Source: Stropharia rugosoannulata
Lineage: Eukaryota > Basidiomycota > Agaricomycetes > Agaricales > Strophariaceae
Assembly: GCA_028532985.1 (NCBI GenBank)
Contig: JANCIK010000008.1
Location: forward strand, 1,302,001 to 1,366,000
Direction of reading: 5' to 3'
Length of the DNA: 64,000 nt
The notes below the pieces were generated by a model that had not been told where the DNA came from, searched no databases, and saw nothing but the letters and a program-made list of their open reading frames with translations. Positions within the stretch are counted from its first letter, which is position 1, and every line of letters starts with the position of its first letter. Positions 1 to 11,332 of this stretch are shown here, one piece after another. Position numbers and translations under genes: made by a program.

Positions 1-1753
1 GCCGGTCATATGCGCGCATCGCGCTTGGACTCGCTCAAAGGAGAACTGGCTGTTTAGGACACTATCTTGAGAAGAAATAAAGGGCTCAGGATCACACAAG
101 AGGGAGGCAAGAAAATAATTGAAAGCATATAATACTAAACAAAGGCTATTCTACATATGCTAGATAGAATAGTAAGGGAGGGTACAAGAAGAAAATACAT
201 AAAGAAAATTAAAGGTCAAAACGCGCGTCCCGCAGCAAGACTCAGGTCTCCATATTGTCGCCCTCGTTGACAACTTCTTCGTCAGCGGAGGCCTCGGGGC
301 TCGAGTCGTCAACAACGACGGGAGAAGACTTGTAGGACCGAATAGGCGCCTTGCCTTTGCCTTTGCCCTTGCCCTTGCTTTTGGGAACTGATGCGCGGAC
401 CTTGGAAGCTTTAGAAGGTTGGGGGGCGGGGATGAAGGACGAAGGGTCTTGACGAGGGTGCGCGGGATCGTAAAAGGAGGAGGAGGGAACGAAGTCGACC
501 GGATGGTCGGGGTCCAGAGGCTGGCATAGAGCATCGTAGGACGCGCAGAGAGCTGAGAGATCCATATGACGCAACGCATCGAAAGTCTCACAATCGGAGA
601 AGCGCGCACCGATCACGACGTTTGTGGGGAGGGTCGCAGCCATAGCCTGCGCGAGCTGGACGAGCTGGATCAGCTCTGCAAAGTAAAGGTGCTGAAGGCC
701 TCGGCGGGACTCTTCCGCGGTGTGCGCCTGCTGACCATAGGCCTCGAGACGGGCGAAGGAAGCTTGAAGCTCTGAAAAGAAGAGGAAGTCAGTGAAATAG
801 AAAGAAAAGATAAAAGATGCGCGCATACCACGAGGAGAAGTTCGATGCCAACCAGAAGTCCCCTCAAGGGCACTGTTGAGTTCGACACTAGTCATTGTAT
901 GGAGGCAAGGGCCCTGATTGCTCAAGCGACAGCTGGCGCATTTCCTGCCAGGACCGCGCAGGAGACAAAATGACTTGTGAGAAGTGGTGTCAGAAGATTC
1001 GTCTTGAGGGCGCCCGCAAAGAGAACAAGAAAACCCAGGCTAGTGTTGAAAGAGTTAGATAACACAAAATTTTGAAAGGAAACACAAAACGTACGATCAC
1101 GGCAGTGCTCAGCTGCTCTTGTGAAGGCAACTGGCGCATCTGGATGGCGTCAGGTAAAGGCCTGCCAGCCAGAGCGAGCGAAGCCGAATAGATGCCGGGG
1201 AGAAGGTTAAAGATGGGATAAGTTGACTGGTAGGCAACTTTTGAGCTGTCCACGCCGACCAGGCAAGGAAGCTCGGGGAGACCACTGGGGACCATCTCCA
1301 AAGGCACCACTTTAGTGCGCGACGCGCATTTCTTGGGAGGAGGGGCGGATGGGCGCGTACGCGAAGGACCAGCAACGGCCTCTTGAATCACTGTAAAAGC
1401 GTCAAGAAGAAGGAGGAGTCCCGTAATCAAAAGAACATTACCAGGGTCAGCGGCTGCGGAGCGCGCACGCTTAGCCATAGGAACGGGGGGCACGGGCAGG
1501 GAAGAAATGGGGACGGGCGTGGCGCGCTTGCGTTTAGAAGGCTTAGAGCCAGTGGGAGCGACAAGTGCCTGCGCTCGACTAGGAGGGGGCGCGGGGATTG
1601 GACTTGGGAGGGGGACAGGGTCCGGGGACGGCAGAGGTGGAGTCGGTGAAGGCGAGGCGTGCTTGCACTTTGCAGGCACGGCGGGAGTGGGCTCGGTGGG
1701 TGCGGGGTCTGGAGAAGGAGGGGGCGGAGTTGACGAAGGCGAGGCGCGCCTCT

Positions 1754-2216
1754 TGTAAGGGGACGCTGTGCGTCACCCTTTATTTTTATTCATTTCGTCT
1801 TCCTTCACTTTCTTTTATTTTATTTTATTTTTATTTCTTACGCCGCGCGCAGCCCGTGCAGTGTACACTATGCTCTGCAGTGTGTACTGTGCACAGGCGC
1901 GCGCGGTTTACATCATGTGACGTACTGATGGGACACGTCCATCATGTGTTGTGCATATGATGTATGATGCACATCACATGAGGACGTGATGTGGTGGCTT
2001 CTTGTGGCGGATCAACTGTATAGTTTATTCTCACGCATCAATCAACGCTTCTATTATGTACTGTGGCGCCCAGCAGCGGGTTTCCTTAGGCTTTTGTCTT
2101 CGGAATCCCTCTGCTAGGTGCGCTTCTATTGTATTTATAGTTTACAGCTTAATAAACTTCGGAATCCCTCTGCTAGGTCTCGTGTGAGCTCGACACTGCG
2201 CAGAGTCGCCCTTACA
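1754..2216 (+). repeat. Ty3-A 5' LTR
   Basis: Starts TGTAAGG and ends CTTACA, an inverted terminal match. It holds a TATA-like TATAGTTTA near 2019, an AATAAA at 2151-2156 and a perfect 22-bp direct repeat (2098-2119 and 2157-2178). A block at 1908-1990 repeats catcatgtg/acgtc words in both orientations, which may be transcription factor sites (inference). Confidence 0.95.
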
Positions 2217-2218
2217 GT

Positions 2219-2228
2219 ACAAAAGCCT
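2219..2228 (+). promoter_or_regulatory. Ty3-A primer binding site, self-priming type
   Basis: Two bases after the LTR lies acaaaagcct. Its exact reverse complement aggcttttgt is at 2088-2097 inside the same LTR, about 70 bp after a TATA-like box, where the transcript could begin. In Tf1 and related chromoviruses the 5' end of the RNA folds back on such a site to prime reverse transcription. No TGG-start tRNA complement is visible here. Confidence 0.5.
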
Positions 2229-2301
2229 CTGCCTGGGACCAGTTTTGGACGCCTACTGCCTTCGGAAACGGCCTAGGACTCCAACACCCCTCCCTGCTTC
2301 G

Positions 2302-4110
2302 ATGTCGATGGATACAGACGCCTCTGCGAGCCCTGAGGCGGGAAATACCTTGTCCAGACCCGCCCTCACCCTCACGTCGCTTCTGGAGTACGTCGACCAC
2401 AATAACGCGATTTTTCGGAAGGAATTGGCCGACGTTTCGAGCTCCCTTCACACTATCCGCACCCTCCTCGAGACTACACTTGCCAGCTCGCATTCTGCAC
2501 CTGCACCCGCCCCTCCTGCGCCTCGTGATCCCCTCCTCATCTCGACGCCCACACGGCTCCTGCAGCTGCAGTTCCCACTGTCTCTCGCCTCAAACCTGCG
2601 TCTCCCAAACCATTTGATGGTTCACGCGAAAAAGGGCGCTCTTTTCTTAATTCTTGCACCATTTATTTCGCCCTGGCTGGCTCGCAGTTTCCTGACGAAT
2701 TCTCTCGAGTTCTTTGGGCCCTTTCTTTCATGAACGAGGGCCGCGCCGCCCAGTTCTCGAAACGCGCCATGATGTCTGGATTTTCCGACTTCAATCTGCG
2801 TAGCTGGGACGCCTTTGAAGCCGTGTTCATTCGCGATTTTTGCGAGCAGCACGAGGCCGAGCACGCTCAGCTCGCCCTCGAGAGCACCTCCTACCATCAA
2901 GGCCGCCGCTCTGCTGAAGAATACGCCGACGCCTTCAAGGACCTTGTCCTCAAGTCTGGGTACATTGACGGAAGGCGTTGATTATGAAGTTCCGTCGTGG
3001 TCTATCCCCTTCGCTGGACAGTCAAGTCGCCAACCTGCCCTCGGAGAGTCGACCCGCCTCGCTTCAGGGATGGTATGAACGCGCCGTGGAGGTTGCTCGC
3101 AACCGCGAGACCAACCAGCTCTTCCGCAGCACACCCTACGCCTTCTGGTCCCCCGCGGCTTCGCGTTCATCCGCCTCCCTGCAACCGTTCCACGTGCTTC
3201 TCTGCCCATTATTCCTGCCCTCGCGCCTGCTGCCCCTGCTCTTCCTCTGGGCGCTTCCATGGACATTGATCGTGCTCGTAGTGCTGGGAAGACACCCCTA
3301 CCTGCTATCGCTGTGGTAAACCTGGTCACATCTCTCGAGATTGTCCCGGGCTTTCGACATTCGCCACATGACTCTCACGGAGCTTCAGGAGCAACTCGAG
3401 CACACAGCGCTGCGGAGGGCCAGGAGGATGCTATTCCGCCGGTGGATGAAAGGAAGGAGGATGATGTCCAGGAGGAGGAGGATTTTGTGCATCGCGACGA
3501 GTGAGCGGCGCGCCCTCGTTCGCGCGTGGCAGTCGTTATAGTGTACTGTCGGTAGAGCCCTGCGAATCTATTTCTGTTCCAGACCTACCTTCACGACTGC
3601 CTGACACGCCTAAATCCCCTGCTCCCAAGTCTCACTCCATTGCTGCGTTACGCATCCAGGCCCGTGCTCGCCGCTGGGAGCGCGCACTTCCTCTCATTAC
3701 ACCATTGCCGCTACTCCGAGTCCCAACTCCCTTCACCTTCCAGTGGAGATCGAGACCACGGACACGGGCCAGCGTTTCGCCTCAGGCCCCTGGTTGACTG
3801 CGGCGCTGACCAGTGCTTCATCAGTCGCAAGTACGTCCAGCAGCACAAGCTGACGGAACGCCTCTCTTGGTCCCCATTCCAGTCCACAACGTTGACGGTT
3901 CACTCAATGAAGACGGCTCTATCACGCCCATTGTGGAGCTCATCCTTCGCTACAAGGACCACACTGAACGCGCCGTCTTCCCGTCACCAACCTCGGACGC
4001 CAGGATATGATTCTGGGCCACACTTGGCTTCGAGAACACAACCCTGAAGTGGACTGGATCACTGGAGAGGTGAAGATGTCACGGTGCCCACGCCGGTGCT
4101 CCACGTGCCG
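2302..4110 (+). pseudogene. Ty3-A gag and protease, frameshifted
   Basis: Gag starts around ATG 2302 and moves between frames. Recognisable pieces are a capsid-like stretch (2730-2981, continued 2978-3200 in another frame) and a zinc knuckle C-x2-C-x4-H-x4-C at 3303-3344 (CYRCGKPGHISRDC). The protease active site reads VDCGADQCF near 3795-3821, matching the D-[ST/C]-G-A pattern of retroviral-type aspartic proteases. A following hydrophobic ILGHTWL patch (about 4010) is also typical. At least four frame changes are needed to read this part, so it cannot make a working polyprotein as written. Confidence 0.85.
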
Positions 4111-4331
4111 TGATGAGATCCGTGCGGAGAAGTCTAAGCTTCACGCAGAGATCAGAGCGGTAGAGACCTGTACCCAGGGCCCTATGCCCCTCCTTATGGA
4201 GCTGGAGGACGATGACGACGAAGTCCCCGAGATGGAGTTGGAGGAAGTTGAACCGCTGCCTGCTCCTAAGGACGCTTGCAGCTTACTAGAGGCCCTCCAC
4301 TCTGTCTGGGAGGACGACGACAACCGGCTGT

Positions 4332-7300
4332 TTGCGGCGTCGTTACCCCGAGTCCCAGTTCATTCAGTCTACCTCCACCGTGTCCCAGCGGCTCGCAGAA
4401 GCCTTTGCGTCCAACTCTGGACAGAAGGACTTCCGCGACGACGTTCCTAACCATTTGCATGACTTCAAGGACGTCTTCTCAAAGGAGTCCTTTGATGTCT
4501 TGCCAGAATGTCGACCTTGGGATCACGCCATTGAACTGGAACTCGGAGCAACACCCAGCAACTGCAAGGTGTATCCTATGACGCTTCCTGAGCAGAAGGA
4601 ACTAGATGCGTTCTTACAGGAGAACCTCGCCACTGGCCGTATTCGTCCCTCTAAGTCTCCGATGGCGTCTCCTGTCTTCTTTATCAAGAAGAAGGACGGG
4701 TCATTGCGCCTCATCCAGGACTACCGTGTGCTGAACGCCATGACCATCAAGAACCGCTACCCGCTTCCTCTCGTCTCTGACCTCATCCAACAACTCCGTG
4801 GTGCCAGCTACTTCACCAAGCTTGACGTGCGGTGGGGGTACAACAATGTGCGCATCAAGGAGGGAGATGAGTGGAAGGCAGCGTTCCGAACAAACCGCGG
4901 TCTGTTCGAGCCTACGGTTATGTTCTTTGGTCTCACCAACTCGCCTGCAACGTTCCAGACCATGATGAACGAGATATTCAACGACCTCATTTTCGAGGGC
5001 ATTGTCTGTGTCTACCTTGACGATATCCTCATCTACACCAAGACCCTCGAGGAACATCGTCGGGTGACATGTCTGGTCATGGAGCGTCTGCGACTCCACC
5101 GGTTGTATCTCAAGCCGGAGAAGTGCGAGTTTGAGAAGCGTCGCATTGAGTATCTGGGGCTCATCATCTCGGAAGGTCAGGTGGAGATGGACCCGGTCAA
5201 GATTGCAGGTGTAGCAGAGTGGCCGGTTCCCAAGTCACGCAAGGAGGTACAGAGCTTCTTGGGCTTCGTCAACTTCTATCGCCGCTTCATCGAGGACTTC
5301 TCTCACCATGCCCGTCCGCTTTTGAGCTGACGCGTATGATACTCCCTGGTCGTGGTCCTCTGATGCTCAGGCCGCCTTTGACATGTTGCGTACTGCGGTG
5401 ACTTCGCTCCCATCCTGGCTTTCCTCGTGACGACCTGCCCTACCGCGTTGAGGCAGACTCCTCGGACTTTGCTACTGGTGCTGTGCTCTCTCAGCAGTCG
5501 CGTGAAGATGGGAAATGGCACCCTGTCGCCTATTACTCCAAGAGCCTCAGTCCCGTACAGCGTAATTCACGAGATCCATGACAAGGAGATGCTAGCGGTC
5601 ATTCGAGCCCTGGAGGAGTGGAGACACTTCCTTGAAGGTGCAGCTCATCCGGTGGAGATCTGGACAGACCACAAGAATCTGGAGTACTTCATGACGGCCA
5701 AAAAGCTTAACCGCAGACAGGCCCGCTGGTCCCTCTACCTCTCCCGCTTCGACTTCACGCTCCGCCACCGCCCTGGCCGTTCCATGGGGAAACCTGATGC
5801 CCTCTCGCGACGAGCTGATCATGGAGACGGCGCTGGGGATAATGCTGAGATGACACTCCTCAAGCCCGCCTTCTTTGCTATCCGGGCGCTCGAGGCGGTG
5901 GAGCTGGTGGGCGAGGAGAAGGACTTGTTGCACGAGATCCGGAAGGGAAACCGTCAGGGGAAACATGAGGAGATGGTGGCGAAGGCAGCAAAGGGTTTGT
6001 TGAGCAGTGGGGCCCGTTCTGTGCGATCCTCGGAGTGGAGGATGCAAGATGGTCTCCTCAGCTTCCGGGATAAGATCTACGTCCCCAACGACCCTGATCT
6101 CCGCCGCCGTATTGTCTCCTTACACCACGACACCAAGGTGGCTGGTCATGCTGGACGTTGGAAGACACTGGAGTTAGTATCGCGCAACTACTGGTGGCCC
6201 CAGATGTCTCGGTACATTGGACAGTACTGCAAGACCTGTGACCTCTGTATTCGCACCAAGATCCAGCGTCACCGCCCGGTTGGTGAGCTTCATCCTCTCC
6301 CTATCCCTGAGCAGCGCTGGGCGGTTATCAGTGTGGACTTCATCGTGGAACTCCCTCTCTCCAATGGACATGACGCCATCATGAACGTGATAGACTCAGT
6401 CTCCAAGCGCGGTCACTTTATCCCAACGACTACCACTGTTAGTGCACTTGGAGCGGCCCGGCTCTATCTCCGTTATGTCTGGCGCCACCATGGTCTCCCT
6501 CGGATAGTCCTCTCGGATCGTGGGCCTCAGTTCATTGCCGAGTTCACTAGAGAGCTTTACCGGTTGTTGGGAATCCGCCTGGCGGCGTCCACTGCCTACC
6601 ACCCCAATCTGATGGTCAGACGGAGCGCGTTAACATGGAGTTGGAACAGTACTTGCGGACCTTCGTGAATGAGCGTCAGGGCGTCTGGGAGGATCTCTTG
6701 CCTCTGGCCGAGTTCCAGTACAACAACCATGTCCACGCCTCCACCCAGCATACACCTTTCATGCTCGACACTGGACGACACCCTCGGATGGGCTTTGAAC
6801 CTCATGAAGCTCCATCGTCTCTGGAGACTGTGAATGAGTTCAAGGAGCGGATGGCTAGTACATTGGAAGAAGCCAAGTCAGCGCTGGCTAAGGCCAAAGA
6901 TGACATGGCTCGCTTCTACAACCGCGACGTGACCCTCTCCCGGTGTACAAACCAGGTGACAAGGTCTACCTGGATGCGTCAGACATCCGTACCTCCCGTC
7001 CCTCCAAGAAGTTGTCCCACCGTCTCCTGGGCCCGTATACGGTCGAGGCTGCTGTTGGATCTCATGCCTACCGTCTCAAACTCCCAGTTTCTCTCAAGCG
7101 TCTCCACCCTGTCTTCCCTGTTGTCAAGCTCACGCCCTGTCTCCCTGACCCTATTCCGGGCCGCATTGCAGCGCCTCCTCCGGAACCTGAGCTGGTGGAT
7201 AACGAGCTGGAGTACGAGGTTGAGGCCATCCTCAACAGCCGCATCCATCGAAACAGGCTTCAGTTCCTCGTCAAATGGAAGGGGTATGGGTATGAGGAGA

Positions 7301-7488
7301 ACTCCTGGGAGCATGCGGAAGACGTCTTCTCACCTCAGCTGGTGGCCAAGTTCTACCGGGAACATCCTGATGCTCCGCGGGTTATTGGCTCCTGGCAATT
7401 GAGCCTGGACGGTATAGAACAGTCAATGGTGGCGAGTGGATCACCTTGCCACGCCAGGACGCCGTGTCTTGAAGGGGGGGTGATGTAA
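4332..7488 (+). pseudogene. Ty3-A reverse transcriptase, RNase H, integrase and chromodomain, frameshifted
   Basis: The reverse transcriptase (4332-5330) shows [24 protein letters not shown] and the catalytic YLDDILIYT. RNase H is read in another frame (5427 on; EIHDKEMLAV, then TDHKNLEYF and DALSRR). Integrase has the H-H-C-C zinc region (HHDTKVAGH...CDLC), a first Asp in VDFIVELP, a second in LSDRGPQF, and is broken near 6605 before the Glu. The C-terminus (6943-7488) ends in a chromodomain, LVKWKGYGYEENSWE. Single-base indels occur near 5335, 5410, 5570 and 6605. The last codons run through the polypurine tract and the stop codon (7486-7488) lies inside the 3' LTR. Confidence 0.9.
7471..7483 (+). 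promoter_or_regulatory. Ty3-A polypurine tract
   Basis: gaagggggggtga directly before the 3' LTR is the expected plus-strand DNA primer site. It overlaps the last codons of the pol frame. Confidence 0.8.
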
Positions 7489-7946
7489 GGGGACGCTGTG
7501 CGTCACCCTTTATTTTTATTCATTTCGTCTTCCTTCACTTTCTTTTATTTTATTTTATTTTTATTTCTTACGCCGCGCGCAGCCCGTGCAGTGTACACTA
7601 TGCTCTGCAGTGTGTACTGTGCACAGGCGCGCGCGGTTTACATCATGTGACGTACTGATGGGACACGTCCATCATGTGTTGTGCATATGATGTATGATGC
7701 ACATCACATGAGGACGTGATGTGGTGGCTTCTTGTGGCGGATCAACTGTATAGTTTATTCTCACGCATCAATCAACGCTTCTATTATGTACTGTGGCGCC
7801 CAGCAGCGGGTTTCCTTAGGCTTTTGTCTTCGGAATCCCTCTGCTAGGTGCGCTTCTATTGTATTTATAGTTTACAGCTTAATAAACTTCGGAATCCCTC
7901 TGCTAGGTCTCGTGTGAGCTCGACACTGCGCAGAGTCGCCCTTACA
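7484..7946 (+). repeat. Ty3-A 3' LTR
   Basis: Same 463 bp as 1754-2216, with no difference found by eye. Followed by the target duplication cctct. Confidence 0.95.
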
Positions 7947-8569
7947 CCTCTCTTCAATGGGAGGTGCAGGGGCGGCCTCCATAACTGTCCCGCTTCCAGA
8001 GGACTCTCCCATCGCTACGTCGGGTCCCGTCGACGCTAAGGGCACGCATTGAAGACGAGGCTCAGGCTCGTCTCCAGGAACCCAGAGCGGAAGGAAGGCG
8101 GTGGCGAAAGCCCCCTGGTACGAGAGAAGCTAGGGAACGAAAAGCGCGCATCAAATGTAAGCGGAGTGAAGAAGAAAAATGAAGAAAGAAAAGGGCGCAC
8201 CGGTTCGTGGGTAGGCTCTGAGTACCACACTGCCCGCCTAGGGGGGTCCTGGGAGTCCCAACCAAAGGAGGTGTTGCTATCGTTCAGACTCAGAATAGAA
8301 AGAATAAGGGCAAGTTCTCGAATGCCAGCATGATGGGACAGGTCCTGAGGAAAAGCTAGGAGATGCGCTGTGAGACCCGCGCCCAGTGCGTCCTGATAGC
8401 TGTTGAAAAGCGACGCTTGGGCAGCGTCAAGAGTGTCAAGGTCGCCTAAGTCTTCGAGCGCGGCGAAATTGGTAAGGGCTGGGCGCAGGCGGTGGAAACG
8501 GTCGATGCCATCACGTTCGCGATCCTCGGTGCGCTGCGCGATAAAAGAGAAAGCCTTTCTGAAGCCCAT

Positions 8570-9165
8570 GAACGTCTTGTGGTCCAGTTTGGAGAAGTAA
8601 AAGAGGAAAGCGGTAGGGATTTAGAGAGGGAAGCGAGAGAAAGAAAGAACGGGAGGGGCAGAGGACCTTGTTATATACCCAGGAAAGAATAGTGAAGGAA
8701 AATTCTGGAGCATGAGAGAAGCTGAACGGCAATGAGTGCATGTTGAATAAACTTACCGGCGACATACTAGAATAGCGTGCAGTAAAAAGGAAGAACTAGC
8801 AGGGCCCAGAAAAGGAAAGGGCAAGGCCTGATCAAGAAGGTGACTCGAGAAGGGATGTAGGCTGGCCCGAAATAGTAATAGTGGGACCATTAGGAGCAAG
8901 AAGTTAGAAAACAACGATAGGCGTGGTGCGCGCGGAAGAGGGTTTGTCTAAAAAACAAGTCTAGTTCGGTGGAGGCCCAGTAGGGAGTGCCCGAAGAGGA
9001 AAATCAGGGCGCCGAATAGAGATAGGATGTAGGAAGAAGGGAGCTCTGGGTTACAGTAACTAAGCCAGGACCCAGTAGGATGGGAAAATAGTGGACTGCT
9101 ACTATAGAAGCGATGCGCGCATCTGAAGTTGACTGAGGACAGTCAAGATTTTAGTGGGGGGGAGA
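8570..9165. other. Ty3-B internal segment: asB promoter region and polypurine tract
   Basis: No gene is supported here. On the minus strand TATATAAC (8671-8678) lies about 100 bp before the asB start. At the right end gggggggaga (9156-9165) is the polypurine tract of Ty3-B, next to the LTR; it matches the tract of Ty3-C at 35730-35738. Confidence 0.6.
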
Positions 9166-10382
9166 TGACAGGGCTGCTTTTTGGCTACAGGTGTAAACAG
9201 TCAGAAGGCCCGTTAGTGGGATAGCTGCGCGCGGGAAACACAGAGAGACTAGAGTTGAGCCTGCCTCGTAGTCTATAGCTATCAGCGCGCGAGCATCATG
9301 ACTATAAGCGCCTGTGCGCTCCGTATTGCGAGAGGGATTGGTCAGCGAGCTGCACAGTCTAAAAAGTGCATAGTTTGACCATCCGTGCGAGCGATCAGGT
9401 GTGCGTAGAACGGTTAAGCACCGGCCAAGTGCGGTGTGAGTACAGCTGAGCGAGTACCAAGGGCGGTGTGAAGGGCTGTGCGTGCATCTCATGTGCGCGC
9501 ATCGCAAAGGCAGAATTTGCCTAAGTCCACACATCATGTGACCGTGGCGGCGCGCATCAAAAGACGCGCAAAAGCCCGAGGGAACGACCGACATGCGCGC
9601 AGCGAGTGCCAAGGGATCAGGACACTCGAAGGGAAGCCCGGATGCGATGCGCGGACCTTTGGCCGCGCGTTGCTAGTATTTACTTTACCTTATTATTAGT
9701 ACACATGAGCGCATCGCATATAAACCTGTATCCTTGTCTATAGTAATCCAAGCAATTGTCTACCCACTAGATCTGTGTGCTGGGTTCTGTCCCAGGCCGT
9801 CAGCGGGCTGTGTTTAGCTTTTGTTAGGGTTTTAACTGTGAAGTGTTTGTGAATCATAGGAGTTTTGGATAGCTTCTGACCACCGGGTCATTTGGAGAGC
9901 TCAGTGAGGAGTCAGTACAACCGTGTACGGAAACTCGCACTGTAGTGTTTAGACTGTGAGACTGCACCGCCGGGTGAAAGACTTTGGAGAGTCTTGGATT
10001 ATTGGACTTTGGAGAGTCCGCGCATCGTACGAGGTCACCGGACCCGGAAGTGCGCGCAGCGAAGCCGTTCGCTAAAAACAACTTATTTCATTTATCATTT
10101 TGCTTTGCGCACGCCACTAGCAACCGGGCTCTATCCGAGATTTACTAGAATTAAACCCCTCCTTACAAACGAACTTGCAGGCACTACTTGCTATTACAAA
10201 GACTAGAGGACACGAGGTGCGCGCATCGCACGCCCAGAACGGGAACCAGAGCAGAGCATAGATTATACTAGCCATTTAGTTGAGGGCGTTCGCTCGATCT
10301 AAGGGATAGGATCTCGCTCCGCTGGGTGTGTGTGTGTGTTGTGTTTCGCGATTTCGAGTCTAGCTACGCAGTAGACCTCTCA
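9166..10382 (+). repeat. Ty3-B1 3' LTR
   Basis: Begins TGACAGGGCTGC and ends GACCTCTCA. The inverted near-copy is at 42112-43325, where gag follows the LTR on the minus strand and so fixes the orientation. It contains catataaacc near 9717 as a TATA-like box and a (GT)n run near 10327. It holds only shadow ORFs. Confidence 0.85.
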
Positions 10383-11229
10383 CCGTCATCTGATGAGGGA
10401 CGGCTGCAGCATTGCGGCCTGGGATATCCTCCTGGCTTGTATGCCAGAAGTTGCAAAGATGTGGGTGAGGCTGCCAGTGCAGCTCGGCTGCGAGAGGGTG
10501 TTGCTGATTTTGCCATTAACGCGGGCTGGATGCAGCTCGCAGGAGTACTAACAGTACTAGTGGAGCAGAGACGGTTTCTAAGCAAGAAAAAAAGTTGACA
10601 AAATAAGTGTTCGGTTGTTTGTCAACAACTTCTGAATTAACAGCCGCTCGGAGCAGCTGCCAGCGAGGGGGTGACTGACGAGGGGGTTACTGACTAGCTG
10701 GGTGACAACTGGGGCGAGTCTGGCAGACTTCATATGGGACATGGCTATGGAAATTTCTTCATCGTTGAGGAGCAGTGGGATCATATCAGAGGCTGATCCA
10801 GTCGGAGGGAGCCTTCGGAGCTCTCTAATGAAATTAGCATGATTCTGCCAGTACGTCAAAGGCGGACATCTCACGGGCTACCAGTGGGCTCGTCTTTTCC
10901 CTGCTGCCTTTGAAGAAAAGCGATCTGCTTGGACACGACGTAGAACTCACGGGTTAGAGTCATCTAGCCTTGAAGAACTTGGTCATGGAAGAATATAACT
11001 CGGAGTCTTTTTGTGCCATTTGAACATGGGCAATCAATTGCAGAGACATCGCATGCTGTTGAGACGGACCAGAATAGCGTAGTGGAGAAATGAAGGGTTG
11101 TGGATAACGGTAAATGTAGTGAGGTGGTGGTATAAGTTGAAACAAGAGCATGTGACGTTCTCGTCTCATCACGCCGTATTGGGCGTTTACATTGTGCCCC
11201 TGGCTGACCCTCGTTACAGTTCCAGACAA
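10383..11229 (-). other. possible remains of a hypothetical spliced gene cut by the Ty3-B1 insertion
   Basis: Three minus-strand stretches look coding but could not be joined in one frame: 11229-10960 (ends QMAQKDSELYSSMTKFFKAR), 10874-10630 (contains NHANFIRELRRLPPTGSASD) and 10585-10383. GT/AG pairs exist between them, with phase conflicts. The last piece runs into the Ty3-B1 LTR, so the insertion may have removed the 3' end. No family is recognised. Confidence 0.25.
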
Positions 11230-11332
11230 TCAAAAATACCCACTGTGTGATTTGATTTAAACAGGTGTACAAAAGTATGTATATACAAGGATGCTGCTGC
11301 TCAAAGCACTGCGTAATTCAACCGCCGAATGA

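Larger units (their letters stand above)
1754..7946 (+). mobile_element. Ty3-A: complete Ty3/gypsy chromovirus with 463-bp LTRs
   Basis: Identical 463-bp LTRs (TGTAAGG...CTTACA) flank gag and pol, and cctct is duplicated at 1749-1753 and 7947-7951, so both ends are exact. Order inside: gag with a CCHC knuckle, protease, reverse transcriptase, RNase H, integrase, chromodomain. This is the chromovirus (Tf1/sushi-like) order. The coding part is broken by many single-base insertions and deletions, although the LTRs show no difference. It sits in exon 2 of the antisense gene asB. Confidence 0.95.
242..8569 (-). pseudogene. asB: spliced antisense zinc-finger-like gene inside Ty3-B, interrupted by Ty3-A
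   Basis: Product and function unknown. Without the Ty3-A insertion and one copy of its 5-bp duplication, five exons read through in one frame: 8569-8201, 8129-1442 (across the insertion), 1390-1095, 1039-829 and 771-242, about 631 residues. All four introns (51-71 bp) have GT and AG ends, and the frame stays open across the target site. The N-terminal ~160 residues are helical and not recognised. A proline/serine-rich part follows. Exon 4 opens with six cysteines spaced C-x2-C-x16-C-x8-C-x2-C-x7-C, like a zinc-binding module. The C-terminus has a KGKGKGKGK run and an acidic tail. A TATA-like box on the minus strand at 8671-8678 precedes the first ATG (8569). The gene lies opposite to the element's own transcription. 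The insertion in exon 2 should abolish the full product. Confidence 0.65.
1..10382 (+). mobile_element. Ty3-B copy B1: 3' part of a Ty3/gypsy-type LTR retrotransposon, left end outside window
   Basis: The 1.2-kb LTR at 9166-10382 is an inverted near-copy of the LTR at 42112-43325, which belongs to a minus-strand element with readable gag and pol. Directly before 9166 is a polypurine tract, so 1-9165 should be the internal 3' part of a plus-strand copy whose pol lies left of the window. What is visible in that internal part is an antisense spliced gene (242-8569) interrupted by Ty3-A. The right flank starts with ccgtc at 10383. The left target duplication cannot be checked. Confidence 0.75.

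Noticed and set aside
2002..2187. Identical 61-residue ORFs at 2002-2187 and 7732-7917.
   Set aside because: They are inside the two identical Ty3-A LTRs.
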